IMG/VR virus record: IMGVR_UViG_3300034082_001128
Span: 1-41,992 of that record
From: a virus
Length of the DNA: 41,992 bases
Direction: 5' to 3' (one strand)
The translations under genes were made by a program, and so were the position numbers. Under the pieces are notes generated by a model, which was given only the letters and a program-made list of their open reading frames with translations, did not search any database and was not told the origin of the DNA. Shown here piece by piece: positions 1-8,003 of the stretch (within the stretch, counting starts at the first letter, position 1; each line of letters starts with the position of its first letter).

Positions 1-16
1 TAGTGTGTCCCAAACC

Positions 17-562
17 TTACTCTCCACGATACAAATCTCGCATCATAGCAATAGCGTATTCAAACGCCACACGAGCTTCGTCTCCTAGATCGTCCGTAAG
101 TGTTATACGGATGGCCATTTTCATAGCATCACCATTTTCAAAGTCGTAGAATTTACCGCTGCTAATGTGTGCTACTTGTTTCTTAATGATTTGACCACCG
201 AATAGGTCGCCCATATGACGGCAGTATAAATGCGCCTTAACCAAATGTTTACGTTCTGGATCATTTCCTAGTTTATGTAAGTATGCCTGGTACTCAAGTG
301 TAGCAGGAGTTAGATAGCAATAACTGCCGTCGTCTAATTCTAGAAAGTCTGCCAGTATGCCTTTCAGACGAGGAAGGTCTGGCATTGTGATCAGGAATCC
401 CTGACGCTGACAATACCATTCAATTGGATCGTAGATTGCCAAAAGATTGTAGAGATAATTTCTATAGTCTTGCTTTTCGATCTTGCCACTAAGCAGCATC
501 TTGGCGAACTTTGTTGTTTCTGCTTCGTGATGTAAATCACTTGTAATATCTTTTAGGCTCAT
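17..562 (-). CDS. Heme oxygenase (HO-1 type)
   Basis: The 181-aa product matches the biliverdin-producing heme oxygenase fold. It has the proximal-histidine helix near the N-terminus (HHEAETTKF, H11/H12) and the distal glycine-rich helix GDLFGGQ at about residues 118-124, equivalent to GDxSGGQ of HO-1. The family opens heme to biliverdin, CO and free iron using ferredoxin-type electrons in the cytoplasm. The ATG overlaps the clpS stop by 4 bp (ATGA), so the two are translationally coupled. Cyanophages carry HO to feed bilin synthesis, but no bilin reductase is seen here, so iron release (for the phage RNR and desaturase) or heme turnover is the more likely role. That role is inference; the family call is firm. 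Confidence 0.9.
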   Translation of the reverse strand: MSLKDITSDLHHEAETTKFAKMLLSGKIEKQDYRNYLYNLLAIYDPIEWYCQRQGFLITMPDLPRLKGILADFLELDDGSYCYLTPATLEYQAYLHKLGNDPERKHLVKAHLYCRHMGDLFGGQIIKKQVAHISSGKFYDFENGDAMKMAIRITLTDDLGDEARVAFEYAIAMMRDLYRGE

Positions 563-858
563 TCTGGATCCACCAACACACGTAAAGGTGATCCATTTTG
601 TCTAGCCACTGCTGTGGCTTCCATGCCTTTTTGTTCAGCGATTTCAAAACTATACACGCCTGCTACTCCGCTGCCTGTTTCATGTATTTCTAAAGTAACT
701 TCTTTAGCTGAAGATTCAGTGTGTTTAAATATTCCAGTTAGCAGTTCTATAACCAATTCCATTGGAGTGGAATCGTCATTCAACAACACCACCTTCCATA
801 GGCTAGGGGGTTGGAGTGCTACAACTACTGATTCTTCTACTGCGGTATCTGTTGACAT
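559..858 (-). CDS. clpS: ClpS, N-degron adaptor of ClpAP
   Basis: 99 aa, normal ClpS length. The core starts at about residue 20 with WKVVLLNDDSTPMELVI. The NDD at 27-29 and the H at about 59 (EIHETG) correspond to the residues that grip the N-terminal amino group of N-degron substrates in characterised ClpS. ClpS delivers proteins with bulky hydrophobic N-termini to ClpAP and blocks other ClpA substrates. It is the first gene of a two-gene unit with heme oxygenase and follows a T4-like late box at 876-882 and a hairpin at 83-107 nt into the intergenic stretch (883-907). No clpA or clpP is in the window, so it presumably works on the host protease. Confidence 0.92.
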   Translation of the reverse strand: MSTDTAVEESVVVALQPPSLWKVVLLNDDSTPMELVIELLTGIFKHTESSAKEVTLEIHETGSGVAGVYSFEIAEQKGMEATAVARQNGSPLRVLVDPE

Positions 859-875
859 ATCGTTCCTATGATTTC

Positions 876-882
876 GTATTTA
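876..882 (-). promoter_or_regulatory. T4-like late promoter box (clpS)
   Basis: TAAATAC on the minus strand, 17 nt before the clpS ATG. It resembles T4 late TATAAATA and recurs before many genes here. Confidence 0.5.
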
Positions 883-907
883 ATAAGGGAGGTCACCCCT
901 CCCTTAT
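883..907 (-). terminator. Hairpin after hsp20
   Basis: A perfect 10-bp stem (ATAAGGGAGG / CCTCCCTTAT) with a 5-nt loop lies just after the Hsp20 stop and before the clpS late box. There is no clean U-run after it, so termination may be partial or the hairpin may protect an RNA end. Confidence 0.5.
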
Positions 908-913
908 ATTGTA

Positions 914-1357
914 CTATTTAATGTCTACAATGTCAATGATTTTCGGCTTTGCAGACTCAGGAACGTTTCTTACTAGTTTAATAGTAAGCATACCATTCTT
1001 GGTTTCTGCACCAACTACCTCGATGTGTTCTGCAAGAGGAAATTCTCTAGCAAAATCTCGAGTGGCCAAGCCTCTGTGTAAGTAAACAATCTCCGGATCT
1101 TCGTGGCGAATAGATTCTGCTCCTTCGCCTGTAACTGTGAGTACATTAGATTCCACAGATACAGTAATTTCCGATTTTTCAAATCCTGTCACAGCAATTT
1201 GAATCTCATACTGATTCTCACCAGTCTTAAGAATGTTGTGTGGAGGATAGTTGTTGGGTACGCTGTTGGCGTAACGGCGTTCCATTTGGTCAAACATAGT
1301 GTCGAACCCAATGAGTGCTCTGCTTAGAGCGTCTAACTTTGTTAATTGATTGTTCAT
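914..1357 (-). CDS. Hsp20 small heat-shock protein
   Basis: 147 aa from the ATG encoding MNNQLTKLD. This start is preferred to the one 9 codons upstream because AAGGAGAC sits directly before it. The alpha-crystallin domain runs from about residue 33 (NILKTGENQYEIQIAVTGF) to the diagnostic NGMLTIKL near residue 128, and the tail ends in IIDIVDIK, which may serve as an I-x-I clamp. Small Hsps hold unfolding proteins for DnaK. The gene follows dnaK by 56 bp and is probably co-transcribed with it. Hsp20 is common in T4-like marine phages, often tied to virion assembly. Confidence 0.9.
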   Translation of the reverse strand: MNNQLTKLDALSRALIGFDTMFDQMERRYANSVPNNYPPHNILKTGENQYEIQIAVTGFEKSEITVSVESNVLTVTGEGAESIRHEDPEIVYLHRGLATRDFAREFPLAEHIEVVGAETKNGMLTIKLVRNVPESAKPKIIDIVDIK

Positions 1358-1413
1358 AATAGTCTCCTTATAAAGTAAGAACAATTGAGGCCTCGAAAGT
1401 ACCTCAGTTATGA

Positions 1414-3312
1414 TTAGTCTGCCTTCTTCTCTGTGAAGCTGGCATCAACTACATCATCTGGTCCAGGTTGTGTAGGCTGCGGTTGTGCTGCCTGCTCTTT
1501 GGCCTGTTTTTTATCTAACAGTGTTTTCATTGCTGGAAAAACTTTGTTAAGCTCTTCTTTGATCTTTTCAGCATCATCACCTTTGGCTGCTGTTTCAACT
1601 GCGGCAACCACAGTTTCGATTTCTGTGATTTCCGCTTCTGTAAGCTCTGCACGGAATTCTTCAAGATCTTTTTTGACTTCGTGTACCTGCGCTTCTGCTG
1701 AATTTCTTGCATCAATCAGTTCACGTGCTTTCTTATCTGCTTCTGCATTCAACTCTGCGTCTTTGATCATAGCTTCGATTTCAGCTTCTGATAGTCCACT
1801 GTTAGATTTGATAGTGATCTTATTTTCTTTGCCTGTGGCCTTGTCTTTGGCACTGATATGCATGATACCGTTGGCATCAATGTCAAAGGTAACTTCAACT
1901 TGTGGTTGACCTCTACGTGCAGGAGCAATGCCATCTAGTTTAAATTCGCCCAACAACTTGTTGTATTGTACAATCTCACGTTCACCTTGGAACACTTTGA
2001 TATCCACAGCTGGCTGATTGTCTTCTGCTGTGGAGAATGTCTGCTGTCCTTTGGTTGGGATAGTTGTATTCTTTTGAATGATCTTCGACATCACACCGCC
2101 CATGGTCTCAATACCTAGGCTCAATGGTGTTACGTCTAGCAACAAAACGTCATTGCGATCACCACCTAGCACAGCACCTTGGATAGCAGCACCAACTGCC
2201 ACGGCTTCGTCTGGATTCACATCCTTGCGTGGCGCTTTGCCAAACAGCTTCTCAACTTCTTCTTGCACCTTAGGCATGCGTGTTTGACCACCAACAAGGA
2301 TAACTTCGTCGATGTCTGAGGCACTCACGCCTGCATCCTTGAGAGCAGTACGGCATGGCTCTAATGAACGCGAGATTAGTTCGGCAACTAATTGTTCTAG
2401 TTTGCTACGACTTAATTTTACCGCTAGATGTTTTGGACCACTTGCATCTGCTGTGATGTAAGGAAGATTGACGTCTGTCTGAGCTGAGCTTGACAATTCA
2501 ATCTTGGCTTTTTCAGCAGCGTCTTTCAACCGTTGTAGAGCCAACATGTCTTTGCTTAGATCAACACCTTGATCTTTCTTAAACTCGTCAACCAAGAAAT
2601 CCATGATGCGTTGGTCAAAGTCTTCACCACCGAGGAATGTATCTCCGTTGGTGCTTAGTACTTCGATCTGTTTGTCCCCGTCCACATTCGCGATTTCAAT
2701 GATCGATACGTCGAAAGTACCACCACCAAGGTCGTAAACAGCAATCTTCCTATCAGCTTTGTCATCTTTATCAACGCCATAAGCAAGAGCTGCCGCAGTA
2801 GGCTCGTTAATAATACGGAGTACTTCCAAGCCTGCGATTTTTCCAGCATCCTTAGTCGCTTGTCTTTGGCTGTCGTTAAAGTACGCAGGAACTGTGATAA
2901 CTGCTTGAGTAACTTCATGACCTAAATAGTCCTCTGCGGTCTGTTTCATCTTACGAAGAACTTCCGCTGAAATTTGTGGGGGTGCTAATTCTTTGCCCTG
3001 TGCTCGAACCCACGCATCACCATTAGAGTTTTCGTAGATCTCGTAGGGCATCAAGTCCAGATCTTTCTGAACTGCTTGTTCTTTAAATTTTCTACCAATC
3101 AATCTCTTGCTGGCGTAAATTGTGTTTTTAGGATTAGTTACTGCTTGACGTTTGGCTGAAGCGCCAACAACAATTTCATCTGTGGTGTAGGCTACGATTG
3201 AGGGCGTAGTTCTTGCACCTTCTGAATTTTCAATAACTTTGGATTTTCCATTCTCGATAACAGCCACGCATGAGTTGGTGGTGCCGAGGTCAATACCGAT
3301 GATCTTAGACAT
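1414..3312 (-). CDS. dnaK: DnaK, Hsp70 chaperone, full length
   Basis: 632 aa with all Hsp70 landmarks: [14 protein letters not shown] at the N-terminus, [12 protein letters not shown] near 195, [13 protein letters not shown] near 335, the interdomain linker [15 protein letters not shown] near 390, a beta-substrate domain and helical lid, and the C-terminal acidic DDVVDASF tail. It refolds or holds proteins in an ATP cycle with DnaJ and GrpE, neither of which is in the window. It is intact and looks functional. Strong SD (AAAGGAG) before the ATG, and an exact TATAAATA late box 78 nt upstream. A complete bacterial-type DnaK is uncommon in phages and is probably host-derived. Confidence 0.97.
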   Translation of the reverse strand: MSKIIGIDLGTTNSCVAVIENGKSKVIENSEGARTTPSIVAYTTDEIVVGASAKRQAVTNPKNTIYASKRLIGRKFKEQAVQKDLDLMPYEIYENSNGDAWVRAQGKELAPPQISAEVLRKMKQTAEDYLGHEVTQAVITVPAYFNDSQRQATKDAGKIAGLEVLRIINEPTAAALAYGVDKDDKADRKIAVYDLGGGTFDVSIIEIANVDGDKQIEVLSTNGDTFLGGEDFDQRIMDFLVDEFKKDQGVDLSKDMLALQRLKDAAEKAKIELSSSAQTDVNLPYITADASGPKHLAVKLSRSKLEQLVAELISRSLEPCRTALKDAGVSASDIDEVILVGGQTRMPKVQEEVEKLFGKAPRKDVNPDEAVAVGAAIQGAVLGGDRNDVLLLDVTPLSLGIETMGGVMSKIIQKNTTIPTKGQQTFSTAEDNQPAVDIKVFQGEREIVQYNKLLGEFKLDGIAPARRGQPQVEVTFDIDANGIMHISAKDKATGKENKITIKSNSGLSEAEIEAMIKDAELNAEADKKARELIDARNSAEAQVHEVKKDLEEFRAELTEAEITEIETVVAAVETAAKGDDAEKIKEELNKVFPAMKTLLDKKQAKEQAAQPQPTQPGPDDVVDASFTEKKAD

Positions 3313-3390
3313 GATTATCTCCTTTTAAAGTAAGATCTATTTTGAGCACTATGCTCTATGAACTGCCCTTAACGGTACAATTCACAATTT

Positions 3391-3398
3391 TATTTATA
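3391..3398 (-). promoter_or_regulatory. Exact T4 late promoter TATAAATA (dnaK)
   Basis: TATAAATA on the minus strand, 78 nt before the dnaK ATG. This is the only copy that fully matches the T4 late consensus. No sigma32-type box was recognised. Confidence 0.55.
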
Positions 3399-3683
3399 TC
3401 AGATATTCTCTAAATTCTGAATATTTGACCACTTTTTTAGCTTTTCTATTTTAGCAGTTTGGGCTCGCTCAATGTTGGTGTATGACACAATATCCATGCT
3501 GTGCAGGATATCAATCATAGCCATCATATCACCTAGTTCTTCTTCTAAATGTTCACGGTTGGTTTTAGGCTTGCCGGGTTTGAAATTGTCTAGTCCAAAT
3601 CTGCTGATTTTGCTAACTGCCTGAATTACTTCTGCACATTCCTCTTGTAGAATGTCCATGACTTCTTTAGTTTGACTGTCCAT
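3399..3683 (-). CDS. MazG-like NTP pyrophosphohydrolase
   Basis: 94 aa, the size of a single all-alpha MazG domain. The metal-binding pattern is visible: QEECAEVIQAVSKI (residues 13-26) and EEELGDMMAMIDIL (about 47-60), i.e. EExxE plus ExxD. The family hydrolyses (d)NTPs to monophosphates; phage versions are thought to clean the nucleotide pool or lower ppGpp. It starts 3 bp after the exonuclease gene and shares its promoter. Exact substrate unknown. Confidence 0.8.
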   Translation of the reverse strand: MDSQTKEVMDILQEECAEVIQAVSKISRFGLDNFKPGKPKTNREHLEEELGDMMAMIDILHSMDIVSYTNIERAQTAKIEKLKKWSNIQNLENI

Positions 3684-3686
3684 ATA

Positions 3687-4268
3687 TTACCTTTGGTTAG
3701 CGAATGGTGCGATATAACTACCGTTGCTCATGGTGCTGGTGCGCAGAGCCTTGTAGACATTTTGTACGCCTACAGCTTGATTCCATGCATCTTCGAGAGC
3801 ATGATGTTTTAGCACAGGAGGACGGTTGGGATTGATGCCTACATCAAAAATTGTGCGGGTGTCGCGAACTTCCCAAAAACTCCAAGGAATAGCTTTGCCA
3901 ATTTTACGGAAATACCATTCTAGAATAGTAACGTCAAATCCTGCACCGTGACTCCATACTCGCTTGCCGCCCCAACAAAACTTATACAGTTGTGCCATTG
4001 CTTCTTCGATGGAGACTCTGTTTGCGGGATCAAATGCTTCGTCCTGAGCAGCTTGGCTTTGGTTGGCCCACCAATCTAGGGTAGCCTGCGAAACCGTAGC
4101 ACCAATCCGATCACAAGTATCAACATCAACACGGACATAAAATTTCTCACATTTCTTTTCGTTTACATCATCACCGAATGGATCAAATTTAACTGCTCCG
4201 ATGGTGAGGATTGTGGCGGAGGGGAGAACGTCTAGCGTTTCCAAGTCGATCATAATATCTGTGTTCAT
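3687..4268 (-). CDS. DEDD-family 3'-5' exonuclease (DexA/RNase-T-like)
   Basis: 193 aa. Exo I is DIMIDLETL (D8, E10), Exo II is GAGFDVTILEW, and Exo III is KHHALEDAWNQA, giving the DEDDh set. WWANQSQAAQ near residue 66 resembles the WWxxQ segment of T4 DexA and related phage exoribonucleases. Such enzymes trim single-stranded DNA or RNA ends. The start ATG lies only 6 nt past the -10 box of a sigma70 promoter, so the mRNA is predicted to be leaderless. It leads an operon with the MazG-like gene. Confidence 0.82.
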   Translation of the reverse strand: MNTDIMIDLETLDVLPSATILTIGAVKFDPFGDDVNEKKCEKFYVRVDVDTCDRIGATVSQATLDWWANQSQAAQDEAFDPANRVSIEEAMAQLYKFCWGGKRVWSHGAGFDVTILEWYFRKIGKAIPWSFWEVRDTRTIFDVGINPNRPPVLKHHALEDAWNQAVGVQNVYKALRTSTMSNGSYIAPFANQR

Positions 4269-4274
4269 ACAGTT

Positions 4275-4303
4275 ATTATACTACCTTTCTGACCAATGGT
4301 CAA
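4275..4303 (-). promoter_or_regulatory. Sigma70 promoter with dyad over -35 (leaderless)
   Basis: Minus strand TTGACC, 17-bp spacer, TATAAT. The -10 is 6 nt from the exonuclease ATG, so +1 should be the A of ATG. The -35 is part of a perfect dyad TGACCA-A-TGGTCA (4290-4302), a possible operator. Confidence 0.7.
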
Positions 4304-4306
4304 TGA

Positions 4307-4543
4307 TTAAAACAGTTTTGGGGGTAATTGAGCATCACGCAATTTCTTACGCCAACGTGCTTTGGCAGCACCTTTTTTGCGTTTGCGTTCAGTTGTGGGC
4401 TTTTCGTAGAATTCTTTGGCACGTAGAGTATCCAGTGTGCCAGCTTCTTCTATTTTCTTTTTGAATCGGCGCAGAGCCTGATTGATATTTTCGTTTTCTT
4501 TTAGAACAACGCCAGTACCTTTTGATTTACTAAATCTATTCAT
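4307..4543 (-). CDS. rpsU: Ribosomal protein bS21
   Basis: 78 aa, basic. The bS21 core is NENINQALRRFKKKIEEAG (about 17-35), followed by a basic stretch FYEKPTTERKRKKGAAKARWRKK. bS21 sits at the mRNA exit of the 30S subunit near the anti-SD and helps initiation. Phage-encoded bS21 is documented in many aquatic phages and may swap into host ribosomes to favour phage mRNAs. It overlaps the upstream gene by 4 bp (ATGA) in a three-gene operon. Confidence 0.9.
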   Translation of the reverse strand: MNRFSKSKGTGVVLKENENINQALRRFKKKIEEAGTLDTLRAKEFYEKPTTERKRKKGAAKARWRKKLRDAQLPPKLF

Positions 4544-4932
4544 GATGATTTTGAGACTTTTTCCAATAAAATTAAAATTTCTTCAACACTATATATAGCA
4601 CGATCGTTGGCCATATGTAAATCTTTTAGATTTCCAAAATAATAAGATCGTGGGTGAGCAGCCACCCAACCTATGATTAATTCGATAGCACCATTATTTT
4701 CAGGAGAAGCATTGAATATAATTAAATCGCCCTTGACAATCTTGTCCATTAACCAAGCAATAGAATCTCCCATTTTCCAAACATAGTTAATGATGGTGTG
4801 AGGTAGCGTGGTCTGCATTAATGCATTGGAAACAATAGAACTGTGTTCTTCTGTAAGTTCTACGTGAACAATTCGAATACCCTGTAACAAAGTATCGTCT
4901 GGCGGAGTAATAACTAGAATACGGTCACTCAT
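4540..4932 (-). CDS. Uncharacterised phage protein
   Basis: 130 aa from MSDRILVITPPDD. This start is chosen because its ATG overlaps the upstream stop (ATGA), while the longer reading adds 9 codons inside the neighbour. It is soluble, mixed alpha/beta, with a hydrophobic strand GDLIIFNASPENNGAIELIIGWVAAHP near the middle and a helical C-terminus (IYSVEEILILLEK). No family recognised. It is flanked by a membrane/coiled-coil protein and bS21 in one operon. Confidence 0.75.
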   Translation of the reverse strand: MSDRILVITPPDDTLLQGIRIVHVELTEEHSSIVSNALMQTTLPHTIINYVWKMGDSIAWLMDKIVKGDLIIFNASPENNGAIELIIGWVAAHPRSYYFGNLKDLHMANDRAIYSVEEILILLEKVSKSS

Positions 4933-6434
4933 TTCTTGGCATCTTGAATTCGTTGCCAAATAGTACGTTCGTTCTGTTCAGCATTCTGTTGATAGTTTTC
5001 TTTGATGCGTTTGATCTGATTTCCCTGTTCATCGTGTTCCATCCACGACACGTCAGAAACACCACGTTCTTCGGCCCACTCTTTGGCCTTGGCTGATTCT
5101 TCTGTGTCGGGATTTTCGTCAGCCCATTTCTTGGCTTCTACTGCTGCTTCATCTACAAAGTCTGCCTTAGGCTTGAGATAATCGTGCCACGGTAAATGAT
5201 CTATGATACCGTTTTCTAACAGTCGCCTTTGAATTTTTAGACTTGAATCGGGATTATCATGTTTCCAAGCTGACATTGCCTGCTTTTCTGTTTCAGGAAC
5301 AGACGCTAAAATTTCCGAGTCTTCTAGTTCACGTTCTTGTTCTACAGCTTTCTCAGCTTCGGCGATCATTGTGTTCCATTGCTCAAGCGGTATGCCTTCT
5401 ACCACTTCTGCTGGCTTTTCCTCTGTTGCTGTTATATCACCTCCTAGTGCAGTCAACGGTGTTTCGCCTGGAACTTCTTCTGTGTGTATGAGTGTTGTGG
5501 TCATCAGGCCGGTACCTGCTGGACTATATGCTGTTGATGGAAATGGCCAGAATGCTGAGGCTGCAGGCCCGGAATGATTCTGTATAGGTTCTTCTTCGGG
5601 TTCTGGCTCTTCAGGAGTTGGTTCTGTGGCAGCGATCTCTGGAGTTTCTTCTTCCTGCTTTCGAAACCATTGGAAACTGTATTGACTGGCCAGTAACAAA
5701 ATAACAGCCAGCGGATCAAATACCACCACAATAATAATGATTACCCAAGTGACTGCTTTTTCTAATATATTCGCATCTGGATTGTCACCATAGATAAAGT
5801 TAGCAATATACTTGATGGGTCCTACTTCTGCTTCAACCTTGCGTACCTCTGCGGCAATTGGCGCACGTTCTTCGCTAAGGGCGGTAATAGTTTTCTGTTC
5901 GGCCGCAATCTCAGATTGAAGGCGGACACGTTCTTTTTGTTGTGCTCTTCGGATTGCAACAGCTTTGTCGGCACCTTTTTCATCTTGGCTTCGACCCATA
6001 ACTTGGTCCACAGCCTCATCCATTTGTCTAAGCGCCTTCCTGTTCGCATCTATATTATCCTTGGCTGTTCGAATCTTTTCATCGTAGATTGCGATCCTGC
6101 TTTGCACATCTCCGCTTACAAGACTTTGATCACTGTGTGCTTTACTTAGGAATCCAAAGATCCCCATTGATGTGATCAGCATCAATATGGCAATAGCCGC
6201 TAACAAATAGGCTCTGATAAAATACGGTGCTCGAGTCCAATTTTGTTTGAGCCACACAGTGCCAGCTAGTTTGCTGATTTCCAAGGCCACACCCATCACA
6301 ATGATTGGGATAACTGCCGCAGAGAATATGGCCACTAGTCCGGCCACACTGTAATAGATGGCCACCGCAGATACTGTTAATCCGCTGATTAGAGTTGACC
6401 AGGCAATGAATTTGTCGCTTGTATGTATTCTCAT
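4929..6434 (-). CDS. Membrane protein with coiled coil
   Basis: 501 aa. Two or three membrane helices occupy about residues 10-55 and another about 73-95 (AYLLAAIAILMLITSMGIFGF). A long charged coiled coil spans about 100-200, followed by a further membrane helix near 228-250 (AVTWVIIIIVVVFDPLAVILLL). The rest is a Pro/Glu-rich, then acidic helical tail. Similar proteins occur in T4-like marine phages without a known role. The topology suggests a coiled coil on one side of the inner membrane between anchors. A late-type box lies only 6 nt from the ATG. Confidence 0.8.
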   Translation of the reverse strand: MRIHTSDKFIAWSTLISGLTVSAVAIYYSVAGLVAIFSAAVIPIIVMGVALEISKLAGTVWLKQNWTRAPYFIRAYLLAAIAILMLITSMGIFGFLSKAHSDQSLVSGDVQSRIAIYDEKIRTAKDNIDANRKALRQMDEAVDQVMGRSQDEKGADKAVAIRRAQQKERVRLQSEIAAEQKTITALSEERAPIAAEVRKVEAEVGPIKYIANFIYGDNPDANILEKAVTWVIIIIVVVFDPLAVILLLASQYSFQWFRKQEEETPEIAATEPTPEEPEPEEEPIQNHSGPAASAFWPFPSTAYSPAGTGLMTTTLIHTEEVPGETPLTALGGDITATEEKPAEVVEGIPLEQWNTMIAEAEKAVEQERELEDSEILASVPETEKQAMSAWKHDNPDSSLKIQRRLLENGIIDHLPWHDYLKPKADFVDEAAVEAKKWADENPDTEESAKAKEWAEERGVSDVSWMEHDEQGNQIKRIKENYQQNAEQNERTIWQRIQDAKK

Positions 6435-6440
6435 GAACTA

Positions 6441-6447
6441 ATATTTA
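6441..6447 (-). promoter_or_regulatory. Late box almost touching the ATG
   Basis: TAAATAT, 6 nt from the ATG at 6434. With T4 spacing the transcript would have about 2 nt of leader. Confidence 0.4.
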
Positions 6448-6873
6448 GCTGTACCAGTGCCACTTATTATCTACTTCGTTAAAGCAGGCAGTGGTTTGTA
6501 GATTTTTCTGCATGTTATGAGCAATAACACTCACGTGCAGGCGTTTGCATAATGTACCATTTCTAGGAAATTGCCAGGCCACTCTCACTGTACCGCTGGC
6601 ATTGTTCTTGTACCATCTAGAGAATTGTCCAGGCTGCACTTCTTCGAGCGCCAGGATCAGTGAACTGTAATAGGCATCTTTCTGATCAGCATCAAGGCCT
6701 TTGAACCAACCAAAGCTGACATTAAGAATCTGTTCCAGCCAAGGCCCATTGGTCTCGGTATAGAATTTAGGGTTTTCTATGTTGATGGTCTGTGCGTTAG
6801 TGGACGTATTCATAACCAACAACAGCACCGTTGTGGTCAAGAATCTGACAGCTTTTGATTTGTACGTTAACAA
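6445..6873 (-). CDS. Secreted protein, 17-kDa surface-antigen-like
   Basis: A TTG start at 6873 is proposed. GGAG lies 6 nt upstream, and it yields a proper signal peptide: basic KSKAVRF, then LTTTVLLLVMNTSTNA, cleavage before QT. The ATG 13 codons upstream has no SD. The mature part ends with GTVRVAWQF..., CKRLHVSV..., TTACFNEVDNKWHWYS, resembling the C-terminal domain of 17-kDa surface antigens (Cys...TACxxxDGxW). Two Cys could form a disulfide. The 5' end overlaps the upstream lipoprotein gene. Family assignment is tentative; export is well supported. Confidence 0.6.
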   Translation of the reverse strand: MLTYKSKAVRFLTTTVLLLVMNTSTNAQTINIENPKFYTETNGPWLEQILNVSFGWFKGLDADQKDAYYSSLILALEEVQPGQFSRWYKNNASGTVRVAWQFPRNGTLCKRLHVSVIAHNMQKNLQTTACFNEVDNKWHWYS

Positions 6874-7144
6874 GTTTATCTCCAGATTGAACAGTTCTAT
6901 TTGCGATACCACATTGGCCAGCCATGCCCATTCTCACAGCAGTAAGCCGTTTGAATTGATCATCTGTGCATTCGACCACAGTCTTGCTTTCTACCTTCTC
7001 ACCATTCTGAGTCTGGATGGTTTGGCTGGTGTGACAGTACTGTGGTTTCTGTGCCTGCACCCTGGGAGCTGAGCCACATCCTGTCAGCGCCGTAACACAG
7101 GCCAACAAGAATGTGGGTACCACTGCAACAGCAAGGGCTCGCAT
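6797..7144 (-). CDS. Lipoprotein, unknown
   Basis: 115 aa with a lipoprotein signal peptide: MRALAVAVVPTFLLACVTALTGC, lipobox LTGC. The mature part has several Cys (YCHTS, VECTDD, QCGIA, KSCQ) and would be a small disulfide-bonded periplasmic protein. The start overlaps the upstream stop by one base (TAATG). Together with its neighbours it forms a three-gene envelope operon driven from 7658-7686. Confidence 0.75.
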   Translation of the reverse strand: MRALAVAVVPTFLLACVTALTGCGSAPRVQAQKPQYCHTSQTIQTQNGEKVESKTVVECTDDQFKRLTAVRMGMAGQCGIANRTVQSGDKLVNVQIKSCQILDHNGAVVGYEYVH

Positions 7145-7623
7145 TATTGTGCCTTGGCTTGTTTAGCTTCAGCGATCAACTGCTCAAATACATCTTTCTT
7201 CATTTCAAGACGAGCATAAGTGTAGTGACGTCCGTTCATGGTGAAATGACCTTTCTCGGTTTTCACATGCTTACGGATGGCAGTATCTTGAACCTTGTAA
7301 GAAATCAAAGTACGAGTGGTTTTCTTGTCGTCTTTGATATCAATGACCGTTTCAGAATTAACTGTACCGTTGATGCGTTTTGCAAAGTTGTTCATTGCAA
7401 TAGCATCCATTTGTTCTTCAGCTGCCTGAGCGTATGCTGATTCTCCTGCACCGCAGGAATAGACCATGTCTTCTTTCCACCAGAACCAACCCTTGACACC
7501 TTCTTGGGCACAGCTCTGATACCAATCCGGTTGTGCATAAGTTTTACGATCCGGAATATCTTTCATTGACGAACAGCCTGTAACTGCTACTGCCAATAAG
7601 CCTACCAAAATTGCCTTTTTCAT
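7144..7623 (-). CDS. Lipoprotein, LPP20-like
   Basis: 159 aa from MKKAILVGLLAVAVTGCSS, which has SD-like AGAAAGG upstream; the 21-codon extension above it is in promoter DNA. Lipobox VTGC. The body (SAYAQAAEEQMDAIAMNNFAKRI... RTLISYKVQD... YTYARLEM) resembles LPP20-type outer-membrane lipoproteins, with the A-rich helix followed by strands. It is the first gene of the operon. Phage-borne surface lipoproteins can act in superinfection exclusion, but nothing proves that here. Confidence 0.7.
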   Translation of the reverse strand: MKKAILVGLLAVAVTGCSSMKDIPDRKTYAQPDWYQSCAQEGVKGWFWWKEDMVYSCGAGESAYAQAAEEQMDAIAMNNFAKRINGTVNSETVIDIKDDKKTTRTLISYKVQDTAIRKHVKTEKGHFTMNGRHYTYARLEMKKDVFEQLIAEAKQAKAQ

Positions 7624-7657
7624 CGTATACCTTTCTGTGTGTGTTAACGATAACAAT

Positions 7658-7686
7658 AGTATAGCACCATAGTTGACCAAAGTCAA
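7658..7686 (-). promoter_or_regulatory. Sigma70 promoter with operator-like dyad
   Basis: Minus strand TTGACT, 17-bp spacer, TATACT. The -35 lies in the perfect dyad AGTTGAC-CAAA-GTCAACT (7671-7688). It drives the lipoprotein operon. Confidence 0.65.
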
Positions 7687-7703
7687 CTAGATGCCTTACC
7701 AAA

Positions 7704-8003
7704 TTATTTGAAGAAGATCAGAGCCATCAGCACAGCCTGGATAATAAATCCAAATCCGATTGTGACAATGTTCAACATGTCTTTTTGGATTGTGGCTTTG
7801 ACAAACAACAAGGTTAATCCTGTCCAAACCAACAGTACTAGATCTACTCCAGGTAGTCTGTCTGTGAGTCCTGCCATCACTGCCAACATGCTAGGCACAG
7901 TAGCAGAGTGTAGAACAATGGCTGCGAGCCAACCAAATGTTTCTGCTGAGATCACAGAGATTTTGGTTTGAACAAAGGCTTTGACTTGATTGATGTCGAT
8001 CAT
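7704..8003 (-). CDS. Small membrane protein, candidate holin
   Basis: 99 aa with three predicted membrane segments: about 21-45 (TFGWLAAIVLHSATVPSMLAVMAGL), about 52-70 and about 78-97 (IVTIGFGFIIQAVLMALIFF). Its start overlaps the stop-proximal end of the SleB hydrolase gene by 4 bp. Size, topology and pairing with a wall hydrolase fit a class I holin or pinholin, but similar proteins in marine phages are unannotated, so the role is inferred from context. Confidence 0.6.
   Translation of the reverse strand: MIDINQVKAFVQTKISVISAETFGWLAAIVLHSATVPSMLAVMAGLTDRLPGVDLVLLVWTGLTLLFVKATIQKDMLNIVTIGFGFIIQAVLMALIFFK

Noticed and set aside
1433-1909. Long plus-strand frame opposite dnaK
   Set aside because: Ser/Ala-rich antisense shadow of a well-conserved gene; no SD or promoter. 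The same applies to other frames opposite coding genes.
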